A DNA stretch of 64,000 bases from Umbilicaria muhlenbergii (taxonomy: Eukaryota > Ascomycota > Lecanoromycetes > Umbilicariales > Umbilicariaceae): contig KK106984.1 of the NCBI GenBank assembly GCA_000611775.1, positions 836,364 to 900,363 of the forward strand. Direction: 5' to 3'. The notes under the pieces were generated by a model. That model ran no database searches. It had not been told where the DNA came from and saw only the letters and a program-made list of their open reading frames with translations. Of this stretch, positions 25,467 to 38,775 are shown one piece after another. The position numbers were made by a program, and so were the translations under genes. Position 1 is the stretch's first letter, and each line of letters begins with the position of its first letter.

Positions 25467-27345
25467 ATGCCTGAGATCGGAGAAGGTAAATATCCGTGAA
25501 CCCCAAGCTCAGCAACCTCTACTGACGAAAGTCAACGCAAGTTGCTCGTATCGTCCACTACCTCCGCAAGCACCTGGTTGGTAAGACGTTGGCCGTGGTC
25601 AAGGCCCAAGAGGATGAAAATGTGTACGGCAAAGTTGGCACGACCGCTGCTGCCTTTGAGGAGGCATTGACAGGGAAGAAGGTTGTCGGAGCAGGACAGC
25701 AGGGCAAATACTTTTGGTAAGCTACTTACAGAAATACTTCTTTGCGTCAAACATTTCTGTGTTGCGCCTGTTATCCATAACGCCATTTTTCATTGTACAG
25801 CCAGTCGTCAAGCCGTCAAGGAAGCACAGCTTCCACTCACCGTTTTCATTCATGTTGACCCTTGCTGGGCCATCCTGAACTGCTGGCACTCAACCATTTG
25901 CGTATACAGATCTCCAAGTCGGGTCCAGAACAAAAGGCAATTCTGAGCGTGGGATACCCCTTCACTACCCCCAAAGCACAAGGACTTTCGGAAAAAGACA
26001 CAGCATGTGGAATTAGAAGTCATCACAGTCACAACCTCCTCTCTGGAATTTCTGATACTCACTCTTGTCACCGCGTTGCGGAGGTGCGCTTCAGCTGAAG
26101 ATTATCACTTGTTTTGGCACCAAGCCTGCCTCCGGCACTAGATCTTTCCATGATCCCGGGGGTAACATGCTAAATTCTTCAAAGGCTTGTCATGTCATCA
26201 CCACCGCATCCGCTTTTCCACTTCGGAATGACAGGTTGGTGGAAGATTCGCGGAGTGGAGACAGCCTACTATAAATCTACGAAACAGGAAGATTCAGAAT
26301 CCGAGTGGCCGCCAAAATACTGGAAATTCCTTCTCGAAACAGCAGAGGAACCTAAGTGTGAATCAGCCTTTATCGACTCTCGGAGATTTGCTAGAATAAG
26401 ACTACTCGAATGTGCAGCGGCGGATATCCGGCAAACATCGCCTTTGAAAGAGAACGGGCCAGATCCGGTCATTGATAAGGAGATCTTAACTGAAGAGTGG
26501 CTTGTTGAGAAGATGAGGAGTAAGAAAATCCCAGTCAAAGCGCTGCTATTGGATCAGGCGAATATCAGTGGCATTGGCAATTGGGTTGGGTATGAGCTCA
26601 ACAGTCTTTGGCGCGCCCAGTGTACTGATTACATAGTAGAGACGAAATCTTGTATGGCGCTGCCATTCATCCGGAGCAATACAGCAACACTCTCTCCGAT
26701 GACCAGCTCGGAAAGCTACACAAATCCATATATTACGTATGCTCGACCGCAGTGGAAACTCAGGCGGATGATAGTAAGTTTCCTGAGGATTGGTTAATGA
26801 AACATCGATGGGGTAAAGGCAAAAAAGGCGATGCCAATAGACTTCCGAATGGCGCAAAGATTGAATTCGTAACCGTGGGTGGCAGGACGAGCGCAGTGGT
26901 ACCCAGTGTCCAAAAGAAGACAGGACCTGTGGCGGGTGACGTTAAGAAAGAGGCTGACGAGGAAAAGGGGGATGAGGTCGACGCTGGGGAGGCTGCTGAC
27001 CTTGGCGACAAAGCTGAGAGCGCTACAAAACCAAAGTCAGGGAAGAAGAACAGAGCGAGCAAAGAGGGCGAAAGTATCTCGAAGGTTACTCCTAAGCACC
27101 TCAATGATTCCAAGACAACGACCAATTTGCGAGGCAAGAAGAGCAAACAAGAGCCCGCCGGCGATGGCACCGAGCTGAGCAAATCCCCCGGGAAGAAGCG
27201 GAAAGCGCCTCCTAATGGTCAGACAAACGGCGATGCTCCGAAAGAGGCCACGACAAAGAAGGCTAAGCCTGCCCACACCGATAAGTCCAATGACGAGTCT
27301 TCTGGACGACGGAGGTCTGCTCGAGTCAGTGGTAGGCATGCTTGA
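25467..27345 (+). CDS. Formamidopyrimidine-DNA glycosylase (Fpg/MutM type)
   Basis: Four exons: 25467-25485, 25542-25716, 26185-26589, 26640-27345; 434 residues. The first exon encodes only MPEIGE; after removal of Met, Pro is the N-terminal catalytic nucleophile and Glu3 the partner acid. Next come QQGKYFW|LVMSSPPHPLFHFG and MTGWWKIRG, then the helix-two-turn-helix with LLDQANISGIGNWVGDEILY and AAIHPEQYS. As in plant and fungal homologues there is no C-terminal zinc finger; instead a ~150-residue Lys/Glu-rich tail with PGKKRKAP and SGRRRSARVSGRHA, likely nuclear and DNA-binding. The enzyme excises oxidised purines (8-oxoG, FapyG) and nicks the strand. Intron 2 is 468 nt, far longer than most introns here. 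Acceptor for exon 4 chosen to restore WVGDEILYGAA. Confidence 0.92.
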
Positions 27346-29031
27346 ACAATACGTTCTTGTTTGTTTCCTTGCGCAAACCATTCAGAGGGTAAGAGCAAAG
27401 CTGGCGTTATCAGGCAGACGGGCCATGGGTTTAATGCGAGCACAAGAGTACATGGCAATAGTGATACCAGGCTGCCGTCGCAGTCATCGCTCATAGTCTG
27501 TGAAGGGGTTTCAGTCTGCGATGGGTGGCCGAAAGCATGTTGAGTACAGGTGTTGGTTAGCAATGGCGGTCCTGTACTTGGTCACCATCATTGACCACCT
27601 TGCAGACGCACGGTCGAGATAATCAGCATCTTGGATTCTAGTGACTCGCTCGACAGCTTTACAGCCTGACTAAGAGTTTCCTAGATATCAAACGTGCAGG
27701 TTTGAGCAGCCTGTGATCCTTAGAACTTTCAAAATAACACCTCACGAGAGTTACTTTTACGTGTCTGGATGCGTCTCCGACAAATGACTTGTTAGGGCTC
27801 AGATTATGAGCAGCCCTTGGATACAGCTTGTTGCATATGCTTTTGAGGACCTCCTTGTCCACTAACGATTAACTACTTGCCTTGGAGCGTTCAAATACCG
27901 TAGAGTTGGGGCATCCTTGGTCAAGAAGGGGATTCAGATAGATAGAAGGTGTAGAGTCCCTCCCATCTACGTGTAGGGTGAAGTTGGATTACGACTCGGA
28001 AGGGACGAGAGCCTCTCTCACGTACATGGAATATCCATTTAAGACCTTGTTATATTTCGAAAGGTGGTGGTGGGTGCAAAGTGATGGTCTGCCATGCAGT
28101 TAGCTTGTATATATAGAGCAAGGTCACTCTAAATAGTAGTCTTTAGTTGAAGACCTTTTAGACGATGCTATGACCAAATAAGTTTGGGGATCTTAACATC
28201 AGAAGGAGGAGATGTTTCTGACCTGTAAAGTTGATGCCTTGCAACATCCTACACAATTTTGGGGGTTGGGTTGTTTAGGGTTCCCCAAGAAGTTCATGAA
28301 GTGTCACTTATCAATCTTGTTCCTGCTACGTCTTGGGTAGTGAATGCCTGAAGAAGGTTGATCGCGGACTCGATGAGATAATACCCCGGCTGCTAAGTAT
28401 TTGTGCTGCTTCAATTCACGCATTGAACTTATTCAATATATTAGGGGTCTAGTCTTCAGGCGCACCATTAAAATAAGTGCCAGTTCACACATGGGGAGGC
28501 CCCCCAATATCTCAACGGTCAAGCAGGTTTTGAGCTGCGCAAATGCTATTAGAGGTCTCTGGGGCTTTCCACCTGCAGTCTAGGTTTATTAATAAGAAGG
28601 CGCCTTTTCATTATCGACTTGCTGCTGAGGACCCCCCAGATTTCTCAGTTTGAGACTGCCACTTATTTTGATGGCTCGCCCGCCCTACGAGTAGATAAGG
28701 AGGACTTAAGGCCCGTGTTTGTGCTGTTTGATTGAAATTGGGGGGTGTGACTCGCCAAGAGTTGGACCCTGGATTACCTTACTTACGGAAAAGCGTACGA
28801 GTACATAAAATTTCAAGCTTCATCTCTCACTACTACCAAACACTCCAATTGCTCTATCACCCCGATTACACTACCACTCGATAGCCTGTCAGAAGTCGAA
28901 CCCATCTTTCTCCAGGATATCAATCGGTAGGTCACAGCTTTGTCTGATAGAGCACAAGCACACGAAAGTGACTCGCTGACCTGACCCTGATCTAGATCTC
29001 ACCCCTACGTCAAACCTACCCCACCACCATC
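27346..29031. other. AT-richer gene-free region upstream of SAHH
   Basis: About 1.7 kb. From about 27860 to 28620 it is clearly richer in A/T and TA steps than the surrounding genes, with many stops in all frames. I recognise no transposon protein, terminal repeat or RNA gene in it. The last ~250 bp are pyrimidine-rich and hold the SAHH promoter and leader. Confidence 0.5.
28927..28995 (+). other. Probable 5'-UTR intron of the SAHH gene
   Basis: A GTAGGT donor at 28927 and a CTAG acceptor at 28994-28995 flank 69 nt that contain CTGAC branch-point-like sequences just before the acceptor. It lies 36 nt upstream of the start codon, in a leader typical of a highly expressed gene. No transcript evidence is available here. 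Confidence 0.4.
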
Positions 29032-30672
<1,641 letters not shown>

Positions 30673-31259
30673 ACGGCGGTTTCAGTACTAGAGATACATC
30701 AAGGCATACTAATTCAACACGAGTCACGATGGGATGATAAAAGCATTTTGTCGCTCAACCGCATATCTATCAGGCAGTCATCTCAACAGATGACTGGAGG
30801 GTACAGTTCTGTTTCTGGCAGGCAATGAATGGCGTTTGCTTGGCTCTTCAACCATGGTCAAGCAGATAGATCGAGGTGGTACTACTCCACAATAGAGATG
30901 TTCTATTTTAATTCTGTGCCGGGCAAGTAGGTCCGGCACTCAAACATGTCTTCCGAACCGTTGATTGCCATTGCTTGAAGTGGGTGTGTGACTTCGTAAC
31001 CTTTACCTGCACGCAAGCCCTAGATTGACAGACTTCTGTCCGACGCTTCTTCGACTTCCGTATGGAAGCCCCAGACGAAGGATGTTGGTATCAAAATAGC
31101 AAGAGCTCCAGCGTGGCCAAGCCGGCCTCGTATCTTACAGGGACGTAGAGGTGTGTGAAGATTTAGTTAAAGAATTATAGGTAGAAACTTAACTGAAGTC
31201 TTTAACTTTAAGTGAAAGAGGGTGTCAATGTAGAAAGTGAGAATGTGAGAATGTTATTC

Positions 31260-31298
31260 TAGGCACACTCTCTAGGCACGCTCTGTAGGCATGTCTGT
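31260..31298. repeat. Three tandem copies of a 13-nt unit
   Basis: TAGGCACACTCTC, TAGGCACGCTCTG and TAGGCATGTCTGT follow each other without spacing. Just upstream, GTGAGAAT is repeated twice. The block lies about 360-400 bp before the Naa15 start codon. Confidence 0.6.
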
Positions 31299-31310
31299 TT
31301 ATGAATGGGG

Positions 31311-31332
31311 CGCCCGATTGATCGATCGGGCG
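31311..31332. other. Inverted repeat (hairpin) upstream of Naa15
   Basis: CGCCCGAT and ATCGGGCG form perfect 8-bp arms around a 6-nt loop (TGATCG), 12 bp after the 13-nt tandem repeats. It could be a palindromic binding site or simply chance. Confidence 0.5.
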
Positions 31333-31659
31333 TATTTTCGAACGGGACGTAACAAGAGTGAAGCAGGCTAGCATGTCCAACCGAAGGACCAAAAAGTTCC
31401 GAGAGGTCGTCTGCATGCTACACTTCGACCCACACAAGGTCACAATTAATGCGGTCAACATCTTGAAGCATCCCAACTGCTGAACCGCTACCATTTGTAG
31501 GACCAAGTGAAAACGTCGAGAATGTATTGATGGAGCTTGTGAGCCTGTCATTGAGCTCTTGAATTCGTCCCCTCCGGTCCTTGACGCCCAACCACGCAGG
31601 CGTGCTGAACGTACCATCTTTGGTGGCCCGGCGTGATTACTGAGCTGTGGGAAGCTACC

Positions 31660-34334
31660 ATGCCCCAACCATTGTCCTCCAAGGAGCGCTCGCTCTTTGG
31701 TCAGGTAGTGAAGAATTATGAGAGTAAGCAGTACAAGAAAGGTGAGTCGCTTGATTTCAACAGTGATTTCTATAATAGCTGACAGGTGAGGACGACTGTA
31801 GGTCTCAAGGCTGCTGATCAGATCCTCCGAAAAGTTCCCAATCATGGAGATACACAAGCTATGAAGGCACTTATTATCAACTCTCAAGGCCACTCGGAAG
31901 AGGCGTTTGCCTTGGCCAAAGTGGCCCTCACATGTGATATGAGATCTCATGTCTGCTGGCACGTGTATGGCCTCTTGTACCGGTCTGCCAAGAACTTCGA
32001 GGAGGCTATCAAAGCGTACAAGTTTGCGCTCAAGTTGGAGCCCGAGTCGCAGCAGATACAGCGGGATCTTGCACTGTTGCAGATGCAAATGAGAGACTAC
32101 CAGGGCTACCTCCAGAGCCGGCACGCAATTCTACAAGCACGGTCAGGTCTGCGGCAAAATTGGACAGCATTGGCAATAGCGCAACATCTGGCAGGCAATT
32201 TGGCTGATGCGGAGAGGACATTGTCAACGTACGAAGAGACGCTAAGGAGCCCACCTCCGAGAGGGGACATCGAGCACTCAGAGGCGGTTCTGTACAAAAA
32301 CACAATTATTGCAGAAATGGGAGAGACGGAAAGAGCGTTAGAGCACTTGGATGCTGTTTCGAAGAACAATCTGGACCGTACCTCTGTTATGGAATTGCGA
32401 GCGCAATATCTCTTGAAGCTAGGTAGGAAAGAAGAAGCGGAAAGAGCGTATAGAGAACTCTTAGTTCGTAATGCGGAATACCGCTTGTACTATGAAGGTC
32501 TCGAAGGTGCATTGGGTATCGACAGGACGGATGCGAAAGGGTTGTGGCAGGTGTACAAAGAATATGCGGAGAGGAATCCTCGAGGTGATGCAGCGCGGCG
32601 AATACCATTGGACTTCCTCGAGGGCGACGACTTCCGGGAGGCTGCGGATCAATATCTCCAAAGAATGCTACACAAAGGAGTCCCGTCGACGTTCGCCAAT
32701 ATCAAGGCGCTCTACAAGAACACTCACAAACGGGACGTCATTCAAGACCTCGTGGAGGGCTATGCGAATGGCACACATATGCCGCTAGCAAACGGTTCTG
32801 CTGAAAAACAGGTCAATGGGGAAGCAAGTAATGAAAAGGCGTCCCCATTCGAATCCTCGGCGCTCTACTTTCTTGCTCAACATTACAACTACCACCTCAG
32901 CCGCGATCTGACGAAAGCCATGAATGCCATCAATAGAGCTATAGAACTTTTTCCAGATTCTGTGGATTTCCATATGACCAAAGCCAGAATATGGAAGCAT
33001 CACGGCAACTCCCAAAAAGCCTCGGATACGATGGAGAAGGCGAGATCACTGGACGAAAGGGATAGGTATATCAACACTAAGGCTGCGAAGTATCAACTAC
33101 GAAACAACGATAATGATGCAGCGCTTAAGACAATGAGTAAATTCACTCGGAACGAGACTGCTGGAGGACCTCTGGGCGATCTTCATGATATGCAGTGCAT
33201 GTGGTACATCACCGAGGATGGGGAGGCTTACCTACGGCAAAGCAGGCTTGGCCTGGCCTTGAAGCGGTTTACATCCATATATAATATTTTTGATATCTGG
33301 CAAGAGGACCAGTTCGATTTCCACAGCTTTTCGTTAAGGAAAGGACAAATACGAGCGTATGTCGACATGGTTCGGTGGGAAGATCACCTTCGAGAACACC
33401 CCTTCTTCTCTCGCGTGGCCACAGCTGCGGTCAAAGCATACGTTCTTCTCCATGACAAGCCTCAACTTGCCCACGGTTCGTTATCAAATGGAGTGAATGG
33501 CTCCGCCAACCTCGAAAGCCTTGAAAACAGCGAGCGTAAGAAATTGATGAAGAAAGCAAGAAAAGACCAGCAGAAGCAGGAAAAGCTCGACGCGGAGAAG
33601 AAGGACGCACAAAGGACTAGCAAAGCTGGAGTCGGTGCGGATGGCGAACCCAAGAAGGAAGACGCTGACCCAGAGGGTGTCAGTCTCGTCCAGACTGCGG
33701 AACCTCTGAAGGACGCCATGAAGTTCCTCGCGCTCCTGCTGGAATTCAGCCCGAAGAACATCGAAGCCCAAAACGTGGGTTTCGAGGTTTACTTCCGACG
33801 AAGTGAGTATATTTCATTAATCATCATTATCCTCTTATTCAATCGACTAATATCGAAACAGAAAAGTACCTCCTCGCCCTCCGTTGTCTCCTCGCCGCCT
33901 CCGCTGTCAGCCCCTCAGACCCCACCACTCACGAGCAAACCATCCGACTACGGCACACCCTCTCAACCCTGCCTTCGCCGCTCCCCGCTCAAGTGTCCGA
34001 AGTCATTAACGCCGAGATGTCGGAACTCATCGCCAACGACGCGAACGGCCTCTCCGCCCACAACGCCTCTTTCCTCGAAAAACACTCCTCCAGCGCTCCA
34101 CACGTCCTAGCGGGTCTCCGCGCCCGCCAATACCTCGACTCCAAAGTCCTGGAGCAGAATCAGAAAGATCTGCAACAGATACTGGATCTCGAATCTACGA
34201 GTTTGGATGATGCGGTTGCGGGACTTGAATTGCTGAAAGAGTGGAACTGTCCCGCGGCAGCGCAGGATGCGTACGTCGAGCGAGCACGGCAGCGGTGGCC
34301 GGAAGCTACCGTACTTCAACCGGTGCAAGAATGA
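31660..34334 (+). CDS. nat1: NatA N-terminal acetyltransferase auxiliary subunit Naa15 (Nat1)
   Basis: Three exons: 31660-31741, 31802-33802, 33862-34334; 851 residues. Starts MPQPLSSKERSLFGQVVKNY, the conserved Naa15 N-terminus, and is built of TPR helices throughout (HVCWHVYGLLYRSAKNFEEA, AIKAYKFALKLEPESQQIQR, NRTSVMELRAQYLLKLGRKE-like blocks, LPLDFLEG-like motif near 32610). A highly charged Lys-rich stretch (about residues 580-640, with KKARKDQQKQEKLDAEKK) precedes the C-terminal helices. Naa15 wraps around the catalytic subunit Naa10 and anchors NatA to ribosomes, where it acetylates N-termini after Met removal; assigned by homology. Only the first intron interrupts the N-terminus, between KKG and LKAADQ. 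The final exon is C-rich at first and G/A-rich later. Confidence 0.95.
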
Positions 34335-35487
34335 CTTGTGCGGGGAAAGGCATTATCATTATCATCATTATCGTCATCGTCGAAGAACCGATCGTTCAGA
34401 GAGCGTTTGGGCAGTAGTCGGTTTAGCAAGCATGTGAGGAGCTTTTTCGAAACTCGGGAGTCTGAGCTCTCGAATACGAGTCGAGCAGATAGAGCGGCGC
34501 GGGAGGTAGAAGCGAAAAGGGAGGGGTGGGAGAGTTATCTGTAGTGTATCATACATGGTAGATAGACACTTGGGGAAATTGCAGTTACGCTACGCGTGCT
34601 CCTGTGTGGTGATGATGAGATATCACTGTGTGGACTCCGGATCTGAATTGACTGAAGAGTGTTGTGGATGAAAATTTAGGTAACTCCAAGTAGAGCTACT
34701 TGCCGCCCATGGAGCCGTGACGGCGACAATCCGCTATTCTCAAACTACCACGACTATCTTCTTATGTTTGTAAATGCTTGTGGCATATTATGCAGCATTT
34801 GCCGAGTTCACCGTCCGTCGAGAAACCCCCTCCCACCGCCATCATGGCAACCTCAGTCCTTGCCAGTTTCTTGGCAAGACAACGCCAAAACCGAGGTCCT
34901 ACCCAGACGTGACCAGTAGGCTTACTATCAGAACAAGCGGAAAATCGCCATTCTGCATACTCTCTCGAGCAGTCAAACGATGAAAGCGATATTTCAAACT
35001 TCTTCTGGGTGGAGGTTTGGTGGATTCCTTGCTTTAGCGTCTTCACATTGAATGTTCTCGAGTTGCTCTTACTTGTCAAGGAGTTGAGGAGGCCTCCCGG
35101 CAGAGGGACCAGCGATTGCGTTGTCCCCGTATTTGCTGGTTGGCTGGCGTACAGCTTTTTAGACGTTCTAGGGCGCGCTCCACCTCAAACCCTGCCGACA
35201 CTGTTGGGACCACGGTGATATTTTAACGCTCCCCTGTGGTCCAGCGTTCTGAGGATGCCCTCATACGATTCCCACGATTTCCCTGAATATCTAGCGTGCA
35301 CAGGGTCCACGTGGTGGAAATCATTCCACAAAGGCCTGCCAAAGCTGCCATATGGCCCTTTCATGTGCGGGTGTTCCAGTGTGCCGCGATGCCCGGCGAT
35401 CGAACTTTAGTCGATGCCTTCATCTGCGGCTCGCTCCATCGAAGCCGTCGTAGCATCGAATTTTGCCGCAGTGACAAGCAAGAGGTT
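34335..35487. other. Convergent 3' region between Naa15 and the SUZ-domain gene
   Basis: About 1.15 kb. A short ATCATT/ATCGTC low-complexity stretch lies near 34355-34382. Small open frames on both strands at 34760-35080 overlap each other and have no recognisable product. I see nothing else. Confidence 0.5.
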
Positions 35488-36379
35488 CTAGGTCACTTTT
35501 CGACCTCGGGACACGAATCCAAAGCCTCCTCTGCCGCTGCCATCGGGGCCCCTAGGATTCCTGATGAGTTGCTCTTCCACAGGCGTTGAGCGGCCCGATG
35601 CAGAAGCCTGTGCTTCTCGTTTATGGACGTAGACCGAGTCCGGCTTGACTGTGTAGCTGGGATCGTATAGTTGCCGGGCCTTGCTGTCGACGGACGAAGA
35701 GGGCCTCGCATCTCGGCCGCCTTTGCTTCGGCCTCTGGTCTTGCCCTCTCCGCTTGATCCTGCTTTTGGTGGCGTTACCTGCCCAGGAGATCGAGTACCA
35801 GAAGTGGTAGCGCTGGTTCCAGCTCCAAATAAGCGCTCACGTACTTCTTCGTACTTGCGCTGCTTCTCCTCCCGTTCACGCTGAGCTTTCTGCTGCCGTT
35901 CTTCCATGGTCATTGTAGTCTTCTTCATATCATCATCTTCGTCATCTTCGTCGTCTTCGATAGTAAGTTGTTCTAGGCCCGATACGGGATCCGTGCGGGT
36001 TACAACTTTGGGGGCCGGCTTGCGGCTGAGAACTTTCATGGCGGGCTTAAATTCAGTCTTCAAAGGAACCTCATTGCGCGAATTGATATAGTAGGGGTTT
36101 TCGGGCGTGTCTCTACCACCACGAATTAGCCCATGCGGTATCTTCAGATCGTCACAGCTTACGCCTCTTCCCACAGCTTCCTGTTAAGCTCAGCCTGCTT
36201 TGCTCGCCTCTCGGCCTTGGACACCTTGGTCGTAACCTGGCTGCTTTCTTGTGGAGTTTTCGACTGGTAATAGACACCTGTAAGCCACTGCAGACTTCAA
36301 GGACCATTGCGATGCCTACATCTGCTTTGGAGATCCAGTCATCGTCCCATGCGTCGGGAACCCCTCCCCTTCCGTTCAT
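35488..36379 (-). CDS. SUZ-domain protein (SZRD1-like), probable RNA-binding
   Basis: Three exons: 36379-36320, 36263-36163, 36112-35488; 261 residues. The short N-terminus MNGRGGVPDAWDDDWISKAD joins SKTPQESSQVTTKVSKAERR and a basic helix AKQAELNRKLWEEA, typical of small SUZ-domain proteins. The SUZ-like core is around NPYYINSRNEVPLKTEFKPA and MKVLSRKPAPKVV. An acidic run (DDEDDEDDDM) and a charged coiled coil follow (MEERQQKAQREREEKQRKYE). The C-terminus has a SUZ-C-like motif, RGPDGSGRGGFGF. SUZ domains bind RNA; the protein is probably cytoplasmic or nuclear RNP-associated, but its function is not established. Both introns are 50-56 nt. Shares a ~320 bp divergent promoter with the next gene. 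Confidence 0.8.
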
Positions 36380-36696
36380 CCTGAGCAGCTCAAGTCTTAA
36401 TGGTAACGTTCCTCTGAAGATGGATTGACTAGTCCTCTGGATATTGAATGATTAAGTATGCCAGAGGAGCTGAGTCGATCTGATTGACTCGGAATACAAG
36501 TCACATGCACTCTGGTTGGAAGGGTTTTAGGTTGTGCTTTAGCTTGGCTTCTAAGGTGGGCTGCCTAAAAGTGGGGCGGGCACGGGCACTGCATTAGTTA
36601 AAACAAGGGTCGGGGACCGTTGAACGGCTTAACCGTCATTAACGGGGTAGGTAAGGTAACCTAGAAGTGACACTTGTCTCAGGTCAATACAACAAG
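36380..36696. promoter_or_regulatory. Divergent promoter of the SUZ gene and a small unknown gene
   Basis: 317 bp between start codons. It contains TTAACCGTCATTAACGG (36629-36645), a partly palindromic sequence whose TTAACCGTC half also occurs twice near 1350-1433. Function unknown. Confidence 0.4.
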
Positions 36697-37252
36697 ATGT
36701 CTGGTATGTTGATTTGTGGAAGGGAGTAACGGTCTCCAACAAGACTGACTGCTAGAGCAGACGCCGACGGCGATTCGCAAATGCGTTCTTCCTCCTCCTC
36801 TGACGCTGACGACACCGAGACCATGTTCCCCACAGCTAATGACCCGCCAACGCCGCAAAACAACCCTATGCTTGTGCCCTTCCAGACCTCAGAACTATCA
36901 CCTCCGACGTCCCAGGATCCCCCTGATCAGAATGGGGTAGGCTTACCACCTGAGGATCTTATGGACCTCAGCGGAGGCCAAGATCTGTTGAATAGAAATG
37001 GAATGGACGAGGATCTGGTGGCGAGGGGCGGCAGTCTGAAAGACGAGGAGATGAGGCAGCCAGGTTGGACGTGGAATAATAAGAAGGCTAGAGACGAATG
37101 TGCAAGGGCTATGGAGCAAGTAGTAGATAAGAGTTTCAATCTGCGTATGTTTTACATCTGGGAAGCGATGGAAGGGCTCTGGAACTGACAGGGTTGGCAT
37201 AGGGGAATTCGGCGATCCGTTCGACGAGAGTGAAACGAGTGGGCAGAGCTGA
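36697..37252 (+). CDS. Small conserved-looking protein of unknown function
   Basis: Three exons: 36697-36703, 36758-37144, 37203-37252; 147 residues. The 7-nt first exon encodes MS plus one base; the model reads MSADADGDSQMRSSSSSDAD. The N-terminal two thirds are acidic, Pro/Ser-rich and probably disordered. The C-terminal ~45 residues look folded: QPGWTWNNKKARDECARAME, then VVDKSFNLREFGDPFDESET. The last 16 residues depend on the third exon, which restores FNLREFGDPFDES. I do not recognise the family. The good splice sites, the sharp change from disordered to ordered composition and the divergent promoter argue that it is a real gene. Convergent with SF3A2, 213 bp apart. Confidence 0.65.
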
Positions 37253-37465
37253 GGTGTGAACACTGGCGTTCAGTGCTCATTGTTGCAAACAGGGGAGGAT
37301 GGTTTCTACCGGTCAATGGCGAACACGGCGGTTTTTCACACCTCAGTCACTTTGCATAGCACAGCGAAGCCAATCCGTCAAGCATAGCCTGTATGGCAGC
37401 ACATTGTTGTGCACAAACCGTGCTGTCAATCCTAAGCCCCCACCGAAGACGCCATAACAAAGTCT

Positions 37466-38236
37466 TTACCTCCTGGGCCCGCTGGGCGCCAGACCAGGCA
37501 CCCCACTGTACCTCTCTTCTCTCTCCGTCTTGAACAGCACTTGGACCCAAAATTCCTTACTGTCCTCATCGAACCAGCTCCAAAACCTTCCCTCCCTCCG
37601 ATCAACCTCCCTCGCCTGTAGCTTGAACCCACACGTCTCGTACGGCTCGGCAGCCACAAGCAGATACTGGTAGTCCTTGTCCGGCGGATCATCCACCTTC
37701 TGCTCGAACGCCGACATGAACCTCACTCTTGGTACTACACCAGGCGTGATCTCTGGATACTGCAACTGAAACAACAAGCCATGCTGGCGCGTCAGCGGAT
37801 CCCGCGTCTTCGTAATCTTGTAACCCGGCCGGCCGATCTTAACAACATTCCTCCGCACCTGCACCCCCATATTCACACCCAGCATGTTCGCATCCTGCGC
37901 TCTGCCCTCCTTCTGCTCCCTCGCCGCTCTCCGGGCCAGGTTCGTTTGATGCTTCCGCCCCTGCGTGTGCGCCAGATAGGAACCGTCATTTTGGTGGACG
38001 GTGAGGCAGAGACGGCATTCGAAGGAGCCGACGTGGTTTTTGAAGAAGTAGGGGTCTTTATCTAGGTCGATGGTTTCGAGCGCGAGTTTTCGTAGGCGTT
38101 CCCGGCGGTCTGCATTCGTGCTGGAGTAAGATGCTACGCCGCCGCCGCCAAATTTCGAGCCGGCGCGATTCTATGGGCATTTCAGTATTTAAGCTAACTC
38201 GTGAACTGTTGAGGAAACGCTGACCTGGTAATCCAT
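37466..38236 (-). CDS. prp11: Splicing factor 3A subunit 2 (SF3A2 / Prp11)
   Basis: Two exons, 38236-38225 and 38170-37466; 238 residues. The first exon encodes only MDYQ, followed by NRAGSKFGGGGVASYSSTNA and DRRERLRKLALETIDLDKDP, the conserved N-terminus. The matrin-type C2H2 zinc finger is FECRLCLTVHQNDGSYLAHT with His pair in QGRKHQ. The second half (VRRNVVKIGRPGYKITKTRD, LFQLQYPEITPGVVPRVRFM, FEQKVDDPPDKDYQYLLVAA) is the SF3a60-interacting and core domain. The C-terminus lacks the proline-rich tail of animals, as usual in fungi. SF3A2 is a core part of U2 snRNP and helps branch-point recognition. Second U2-associated factor in the window after Cus2. Confidence 0.95.
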
Positions 38237-38775
38237 AATTGGGCGGCTGGAAGATGGTCAATAGTGGATCTCTGAGGAGGTTGCCGGGGAAGCGATGGTT
38301 CCTATAAAGTCCACCACAGGAATCGGGTTTTTTTGCTGCGGAAGTTATCTGGCTAAATGGTGTAGATAATACACAGGCCCCGTTCGAAGATCTGGACTGC
38401 TAGCAGGGCTGACGGCGATTGCCGCTCCGCTCCAGTTCTCAGCCTTGCACGCTGTGCCCAAAGATATGTGCTCCACTATATGTCTACCTTGTTTTAACGT
38501 AGGTTCACTATGATGTAGTACTGTAGAGGTGTAGATGAAGAGCCCGTTGCTGCTCAAATATTTATCTGTGTTTCTAAGTGCAACTCTACACCCCCCTGAG
38601 TGGCGAGAAATATACAGCGCACCTTGTGTACTGGGTGACATTCCAATCTCAGCTGTATTAGGAAAGAAAAGCAAAGCGAGGATCGAGCCTGACGGACACA
38701 ACGAAAATCGTCTTCTTCGTAAGCAGCCCAAGGCAGAACTCATGGCACGTATGGCTCGTCAAAGTCGATCTTTCA
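38237..38775. other. Intergenic region between the coiled-coil gene and SF3A2
   Basis: About 540 bp, upstream of SF3A2 and downstream of the next gene on the same strand. No gene or distinct element seen. Confidence 0.45.

Larger units (their letters stand above)
30673..31659. other. Intergenic region between SAHH and the Naa15 gene
   Basis: About 990 bp holding the SAHH 3' flank and the Naa15 promoter, with short direct repeats and a hairpin at 31200-31332 (listed separately). An open frame on the minus strand here continues antisense into Naa15 and is not a gene. Confidence 0.5.

Noticed and set aside
31225-32124. 299-codon minus-strand frame at the 5' end of Naa15
   Set aside because: Mostly antisense to Naa15 exons 1-2; the non-overlapping part has no recognisable product.
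34355-34382. ATCATT/ATCGTC stretch, similar to one at 58800-58828
   Set aside because: Trinucleotide low complexity that arises readily by slippage; not evidence of a shared element.
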